This document shows, one piece after another, positions 59,917 to 64,000 of a DNA stretch of 64,000 nucleotides. This DNA comes from Streptomyces sp. NBC_00568 (GTDB lineage Bacteria > Actinomycetota > Actinomycetes > Streptomycetales > Streptomycetaceae): the NCBI RefSeq assembly GCF_026341855.1, contig NZ_JAPENW010000001.1:3401001-3465000 (forward strand). Reading direction: 5' to 3'. A program made the position numbers and the translations under genes. The notes beneath the pieces were generated by a model. The model made no database searches, had not been told where the DNA came from, and saw only the letters and a program-made list of their open reading frames with translations. Within the stretch, counting starts at the first letter, position 1. The number at the start of each line of letters is the position of its first letter.

Positions 59917-61086
59917 CTATGCAATGGCCGCAGCCTGAGATCCTGGGCTTGAACCACTGGGGGAATCTCCCCGTCGGCGGGCCCCGGGCGGGGGGTCCCC
60001 TGGCCCACGCACATCTTCCAGCACCGCTTGCCCGCGCCGGTCAACGAATTTCGTGAACAGCTCCTGCGAGTACCCGAAGATGATGGCCCAGGCGATGATC
60101 TGCGCGGATGAGTCGAGCGCACTGAGACCTGGAACAAATCCACCGCGCATGAGGAGAAGACCTCCGACAGCCGTCAGAGCGCCCGCTGGCAGCTTCAATG
60201 CTGCCAGAGCGACTGGTACCCCATAGGGGGTGGCTGTACCTCTGATCTTCCGCAACGCTGAGGCTGAGGCGAGGCCAGCCGCTACAAGGCCAGCGACTTC
60301 AACAACGAAATAGTCTCGGCGTATGGCGGTCTTCTCGAAGTTGACGTCCAGATCTGGGGAGGAAGGCAAAGGATCGCTTCCTGTAGGGCAGACCACCTCG
60401 TACATCACTGGTGACTTTGCCCCCGGCTTCTCCGATTCTGCTGAAAGGGCTTCCATCGACTTCGTTGGGTTAAAACAGAGTGGTACTGCCTCCGGCCAGA
60501 TGGCACTGAGCGTGCAGATACTCACCGCCAGAACAAACAAGAACCCAGCCACCACCCATACGATGCGCACAAAGCTCTTGGCGCGCAGTTTTTCACGGAG
60601 GCTAACCGCCTGAGCAGCTTCAACCGCCTCGATGATCATTACCACGTCGATATCGCTCAGGGAATCGACGCGCCGGACATTCTCGACGGATTTCCTGCGC
60701 TCGTCGCCCGAGGGAAGATGCTCCTTGACGACTGCCAGCAAGCTAGGCAGATATGGCTTAATGGCCTCCGGAGACGACAGGAAGGACTTTACCCAGAGCA
60801 GTCGAGCAGCACTAAGGTGGATCTGAGCAGCAGTTACATGTGACCCCAGCGGCATCCTGTGATGTTTCTCAAAGTCGAGCAACTGGTCTGCGGAATCCAA
60901 TTCAGCACGGGCCGCTGCGAGTAGCTTCTTACCAGCATCAGGATCAGAAAGGCTGTCATCTTTAGCCTCTACGAGAGCTCTCATCGTGCGAATAGTGGCG
61001 CGAGCCTCTTCACCAAGTTCCCAAGAGCGGCGCTCCCGCCACCACTCAGGGAAGCGCCCAAAATACCTATCGGCCAACTTTGCCAT
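59917..61086 (-). CDS. hypothetical four-helix membrane protein
   Basis: A 389-residue protein. The N-terminal 170 residues are soluble and helical (YFGRFPEWWRERRSWELGEEARATIRTMRALVEAK...). Four membrane helices follow (FVRIVWVVAGFLFVLAVSICTLSAIW; VVEVAGLVAAGLASASAL; LKLPAGALTAVGGLLLM; AQIIAWAIIFGYSQELFTKFVD), with a Pro/Gly-rich tail. Its GC content is clearly below that of the core. No family is recognised; the helical soluble part next to a membrane bundle resembles accessory effector or sensor proteins of islands, but this is a guess. Confidence 0.75.
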   Translation of the reverse strand: MAKLADRYFGRFPEWWRERRSWELGEEARATIRTMRALVEAKDDSLSDPDAGKKLLAAARAELDSADQLLDFEKHHRMPLGSHVTAAQIHLSAARLLWVKSFLSSPEAIKPYLPSLLAVVKEHLPSGDERRKSVENVRRVDSLSDIDVVMIIEAVEAAQAVSLREKLRAKSFVRIVWVVAGFLFVLAVSICTLSAIWPEAVPLCFNPTKSMEALSAESEKPGAKSPVMYEVVCPTGSDPLPSSPDLDVNFEKTAIRRDYFVVEVAGLVAAGLASASALRKIRGTATPYGVPVALAALKLPAGALTAVGGLLLMRGGFVPGLSALDSSAQIIAWAIIFGYSQELFTKFVDRRGQAVLEDVRGPGDPPPGARRRGDSPSGSSPGSQAAAIA

Positions 61087-61229
61087 GCCGCTCTACCTAC
61101 CCCGACATGCGATTGAAATCGCCCTAATTGACCTATCCGGCGCATTCCTTTCGTTCATCTTGGTGACGGCTATTACAACCGTAAGCCAGGAAAAGACATC
61201 GTCCGAGCTGCTACCGACAGGACGTCCCG

Positions 61230-61700
61230 ATGCTTCGTGCGCGGCTAGCCTCTGGCGAGTACGCCCCTGGTGACAAGTTCCCTTCCGAGCGGACGCTGGA
61301 TCAGGAACTTGGCATCCGCCGGACGGCGCTACGTCAAGTCGATCCAGATCGGCGAGGGCTACTACCTCGCCCCCGACGGGCAGGTCGCGGCGAAGCCGTA
61401 CAAGTTGTTGGTGCAGGTGCTGAGTCGATCGTCGAAGGTGGCGGTCGCGAAGTACGCGTGGAGTGGGCGCGAACGGCTCGGCCTGCTGCGGATCCGCGAT
61501 GACGTGATCGTGCTGCATGCGATGCGTTGGCCGGACGAGATCCGCGCCCCAGGCGTCGTCGACCCGCCGCACGAGACGGTGTCGGAGGAGGAGATCGCAG
61601 GGGCGCTCGCCTTGATGGAGTCGAAGGCGCGCGACGACCTTGACGGCTACGAGTGCGCAGACGGATGGCCATCAGACTCCATTGGCCGCCAAGGAGCCTG
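61230..61700 (+). pseudogene. chimeric remnant: GntR helix-turn-helix joined to Ku fragment
   Basis: 61230 to about 61320 encodes the start of a GntR winged helix (MLRARLASGEYAPGDKFPSERTLDQELGIRRTALRQV). From about 61330 a different frame encodes the C-terminal half of a bacterial Ku protein (GYYLAPDGQVAAKPYKLLVQVL, SSKVAVAKYAWSGRERLGLLRIRDDVIVLHAMRWPDEIR, SEEEIAGALALMESKARDDL). Both parts lack the rest of their proteins and are out of frame with each other. The Ku part lacks the beta-barrel start that threads DNA, so no function is expected. Confidence 0.8.
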
Positions 61701-62259
61701 CAGCCATCACGGGGGCGTTGTCTCCGTATTTGAAGGAGACGACGGCACAATCCTCAGGTGCGGAGACAACGAGCACCCACCTCGCCCGGACGAACTACAG
61801 CAGCAGATCGAAGACTATGAACGCGTCGCCTGTGTGTTCAGGTGACACCGGGTCTACCACGGGTGATCACGGACGCACCACAAGCGCACCAGATCGAGCG
61901 GGGAACAACGGGGAACCACGGTAAATGCCGCCGAGGCCAGCGGGGCAGCACCCATACCGTTCGCGCAGGTCAGCAAACGAACCCGTTATAGATGCACGCA
62001 GCTTCCCAAGCTGAGAGCGTGACGGGTGCACATCGAGTGGCCGCATCGCCCTTTTTCCAAGGCGTGTTGCCTTCGGTGTGTCAGCAACGGCCATCTGCAC
62101 GGGTGCAGCCTGTCGTCACCGTTCCGTCACAAGTAGTCGCCGCACGGAACCCTGCCGTTCTCCCGCCCTATCTGCACTCACGCACCACGACCACGCGTAC
62201 CGCGGGGCAACAACCGACGACCGAAACCCGCGGACGAGACGACTCAGGGGGACGACAAC
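61701..62259. other. 559-base gap with att-like repeat copy 2
   Basis: No gene is convincing. The tail of the Ku frame stays open to 61845 but no longer looks like Ku. Repeat copy 2 is at 61881-61922. The right part should hold the promoter of the secreted DUF4232 gene. Confidence 0.5.
61881..61922. repeat. att-like 42-bp repeat, copy 2
   Basis: CAAGCGCACCAGATCGAGCG followed by GGGAACAACGGGGAACCACGGT; 40 of 42 identical to copy 3 at 63889-63930. Weaker similarity continues right for about 50 bases (CCGTTCGCxCAGGTCAGC in both). Confidence 0.85.
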
Positions 62260-62832
62260 ATGCGTCACAGCAACGGCATTCGCAGGGCGGCTCTGGCGAC
62301 GACGGCGGTCACGGCCGTCGCGGCGGCGGTGACCGGCATCCTGCCCGGCACCGCCATGGCGGCGAGCACCACCACTACCTCTACCCCGCCGCCCGCCTGC
62401 CCGGCCTCCGCCCTCCAGGTCAGCGCCTGGCAGGCCGCCCACCCGCCCGTCGGGACCGGGACCGGGGCGGCGGTCGTGCAGTTCACCAACGTCTCCCGGA
62501 AGACGTGCGTCCTGAAGGGCCATCCGACGGTCTCGGGCGCCGGCAACGGCTCCCCCGCCCACAACACCCCGCTCAAGGTCACCCCCACCGGCAGGGCGGC
62601 CACCGTGACGGTCCGGCCGCACGGGAAGGCGTGGGTGAAGCTGACCTTCGTCCAGGTCCAGGGGGAGGGCGACGGCTACTGCGTGTCGGGCAAGACCCCG
62701 GCGGCGTATCCGACGATGGTCATCGGGCTGCCGCACTCCGGGAGGCACCAGGTCGCCCTGAACGACGGGTGGTGGGCCGAGTGCGACAACAAGGTGACCG
62801 TCACCCCGGTCTCGGCGGTCAAGCCTTCCTGA
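62260..62832 (+). CDS. secreted DUF4232 domain protein
   Basis: A 190-residue exported protein. The signal peptide (about 1-34, RRAALATTAVTAVAAAVTGILPGTAMA) is followed by a Thr/Pro linker and a DUF4232 beta-sandwich (AAVVQFTNVSRKTCVLKGHPTVS ... VTVRPHGKAWVKLTFV). Four cysteines after the signal peptide (PPACPAS, KTCVLK, GYCVSG, AECDNK) probably form two disulfides. The function is unknown; the family is common in Streptomyces secretomes. ATG 62260 follows GGGGGACG. Confidence 0.88.
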   Translation: MRHSNGIRRAALATTAVTAVAAAVTGILPGTAMAASTTTTSTPPPACPASALQVSAWQAAHPPVGTGTGAAVVQFTNVSRKTCVLKGHPTVSGAGNGSPAHNTPLKVTPTGRAATVTVRPHGKAWVKLTFVQVQGEGDGYCVSGKTPAAYPTMVIGLPHSGRHQVALNDGWWAECDNKVTVTPVSAVKPS

Positions 62833-62914
62833 CCCCCCGTCCCCACAAATCGAGGAGCCTGCATGACGATCGCAAGGCTCTGACCTACATGTTTACGAGG
62901 AACTGCACATAAGT

Positions 62915-62963
62915 GCAGGTCAGCGACTCAATGCACCTTCGGTGCGCTGAGTCGCTGACCTGC
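62915..62963 (+). terminator. very stable hairpin after the DUF4232 gene
   Basis: 16-bp perfect outer stem (GCAGGTCAGCGACTCA / TGAGTCGCTGACCTGC) plus an inner GCACC-TTC-GGTGC stem, about 80 bases after the stop codon. Confidence 0.85.
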
Positions 62964-63369
62964 GGTGATCAAACTCCGATGACACAAACTCGCGTCCGTC
63001 AAAGTCCGATGGCAAACGGTCAAGATCCGGTGGCGCAGGACAACCCAGACGCACCTTCGGCGGCACGCCTCGCCCCCAACCCGCGCCGAAGCCGAGACCG
63101 CGTTGGCGAGCCATCTCTGAGCGCTCACCTGGGCAGGAGCACGCGACCGGCCAATCGCCACCGTCTCAGTTTCCGTCTCATTCACCACCGTTCACGGATG
63201 TTCAGACGAGACCACAAGCCCACTCCCCCGAGCCGACCAGCCGCGCATGAACGCAGGTGAACGTCCCCGAACGCGGCCCAAGACCCCATCAACACAGTTG
63301 GAAAGCGTGTTGGCATCGGAGTTGGGTTACGGCCCGCGGGAGGGCGGCGATGCGTGATCAGCTTGGGGC
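62964..63369. other. 406-base gap without a clear gene
   Basis: Lower GC with several short ORFs, none with a ribosome site or coding character. I see no RNA gene. Confidence 0.4.
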
Positions 63370-63834
63370 GTGGAGACCATCATCGCCAGCGGCATAGCCG
63401 TCCTGGGAACGCTGCTCGGGTCGGGGATCACTCTGGCGTTCCAGCAGCGCACCGCCGACAGGAGCCATCAGTTCACCCGTCGCGAGAAGCAGCGGCAGGA
63501 GCGACTCGATGCCTACTCTGCCTACGCCGGCGCGTTGGTCAACTACCGTCGCTGCCTGGTGCACCTCTGGTTCTGCGAGCACGAACAGCCACCACCGGAG
63601 GATCCTGACACGGTGCGGATCCGTGCCTACGACCTACGCTCCAACGCCCAGGAAGCGCTGTTCCGAGTGCAGATGCTCACCGATGACGAAACGCTGAGCC
63701 GGTCCGCGGAGGACGTACTCGCAGGCGTTACGGCGCTGTCCAAGACAGACAGCAGAACAGAACTCGACAACGCCAGGGTACGGACCCGCGACGACATCAG
63801 CCGACTGGTCAGAGCAGTCAAGCAGCACCTCTGA
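63370..63834 (+). CDS. hypothetical protein with N-terminal membrane anchor
   Basis: A 154-residue protein (METIIASGIAVLGTLLGSGITLAFQQ...): one membrane helix at residues 3-24, then a helical cytoplasmic body rich in Arg/Glu/Gln (RTADRSHQFTRREKQRQERLDAYSAYAGALVNYRRCLVHLWF). Proteins of this shape are frequent in Streptomyces accessory regions and have no assigned function. The start is GTG 63370. Copy 3 of the att-like repeat follows. Confidence 0.75.
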   Translation: METIIASGIAVLGTLLGSGITLAFQQRTADRSHQFTRREKQRQERLDAYSAYAGALVNYRRCLVHLWFCEHEQPPPEDPDTVRIRAYDLRSNAQEALFRVQMLTDDETLSRSAEDVLAGVTALSKTDSRTELDNARVRTRDDISRLVRAVKQHL

Positions 63835-63888
63835 GGCACTTGCAGACGTGCTGGTTCGTAGACCCTCACACTGGCAGCGGCCGCACCG

Positions 63889-63930
63889 CAAGCGCACCAG
63901 ATCGAGCGGGGAACAGCGGGGAATCACGGT
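63889..63930. repeat. att-like 42-bp repeat, copy 3
   Basis: 40 of 42 identical to copy 2, exactly 2008 bases further right, near the window edge; the following 50 bases again resemble copy 2. Confidence 0.85.
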
Positions 63931-64000
63931 GAACGCAGCCGGGCCCAACGAGGCTACATCGCGGCCGTTCGCCCAGGTCAGCGGCCGAGTCGACCCCAAA

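Noticed and set aside
61701..61845. Continuation of the Ku frame to 61845 as a real gene end
   Set aside because: After about 61665 the sequence no longer resembles Ku and shows no coding signal.

Overview
The window is chromosomal DNA of a Streptomyces species. It has very high GC, GTG and TTG starts, many ATGA/GTGA overlaps, and actinomycete marker genes: the mycothiol glycosyltransferase mshA, the WhiG anti-sigma factor rsiG, the nickel regulator nur, and families DUF1416, DUF2993, DUF3099 and DUF2516. From memory, the order from the sulfurtransferase through nur, dtd, rsiG and mshA to gpmA follows the core region around SCO4160-SCO4209 of S. coelicolor. Two accessory stretches interrupt it (about 16.6-34 kb and 49.8-64 kb).

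Core part 1 (0.2-16.5 kb): alpha/beta hydrolase, ubiquitin-like sulfur carrier, a 26-residue cysteine-containing leader peptide ahead of a sulfurtransferase/DUF1416 operon, DUF3099, VOC and DsrE proteins, three translationally coupled single-pass membrane paralogues, a nitrobindin-type protein, nur, a YgfZ-like protein, dtd, rsiG, a zinc-type asparaginase with a collagen-like N-terminal extension, and an Eis-like acetyltransferase.

Accessory part 1 (16.6-26.0 kb) is the best candidate for an undescribed system. It has four GntR-type regulators sharing a C-terminal domain that looks like a phospholipase-D fold with a decayed HKD motif. Three genes for about 62-residue membrane proteins are divergent to these regulators across palindrome-rich promoters. 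Two HAD phosphatase-like and two aminoglycoside-phosphotransferase-like kinase genes follow, joined by short overlaps. A TetR gene follows, with a 25-bp palindrome in front of helR. From 26 to 34 kb there are helR (RNA polymerase-rescuing helicase-like), an SDR gene, a nitroreductase-hemerythrin fusion, an ECF41 sigma factor with a matching promoter for its divergent oxidoreductase, and rox (rifamycin monooxygenase) preceded by a perfect 19-bp rifamycin-associated element. The strain therefore probably carries two rifamycin-resistance functions.

Core part 2 (34-49.8 kb): acetyltransferase, methyltransferases, an XRE regulator with a 13-bp-arm palindrome, an HbhA-like protein, a response-regulator/PP2C phosphatase, a NlpC/P60 cell-wall hydrolase, mshA, a YbjN protein, a frameshifted Tat-secreted beta-helix protein, an AraC/DUF2000 pair, an MFS exporter and gpmA.

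Accessory part 2 (49.8-59 kb) is an actinomycete integrative and conjugative element of the pSAM2 type: int, xis, repSA, spd genes, an FtsK-like tra gene, a KorSA-like GntR repressor and a Pif-like NUDIX gene. Four copies of an ACTCGTCTAGACGAGT-type palindrome sit in front of its operons and imply one repressor circuit. To its right lie a 3'-half tRNA-Tyr fragment (an att scar), three copies of a 42-bp repeat about 2 kb apart, a chimeric GntR/Ku pseudogene and several orphan genes, which look like repeated insertion and decay at one site.
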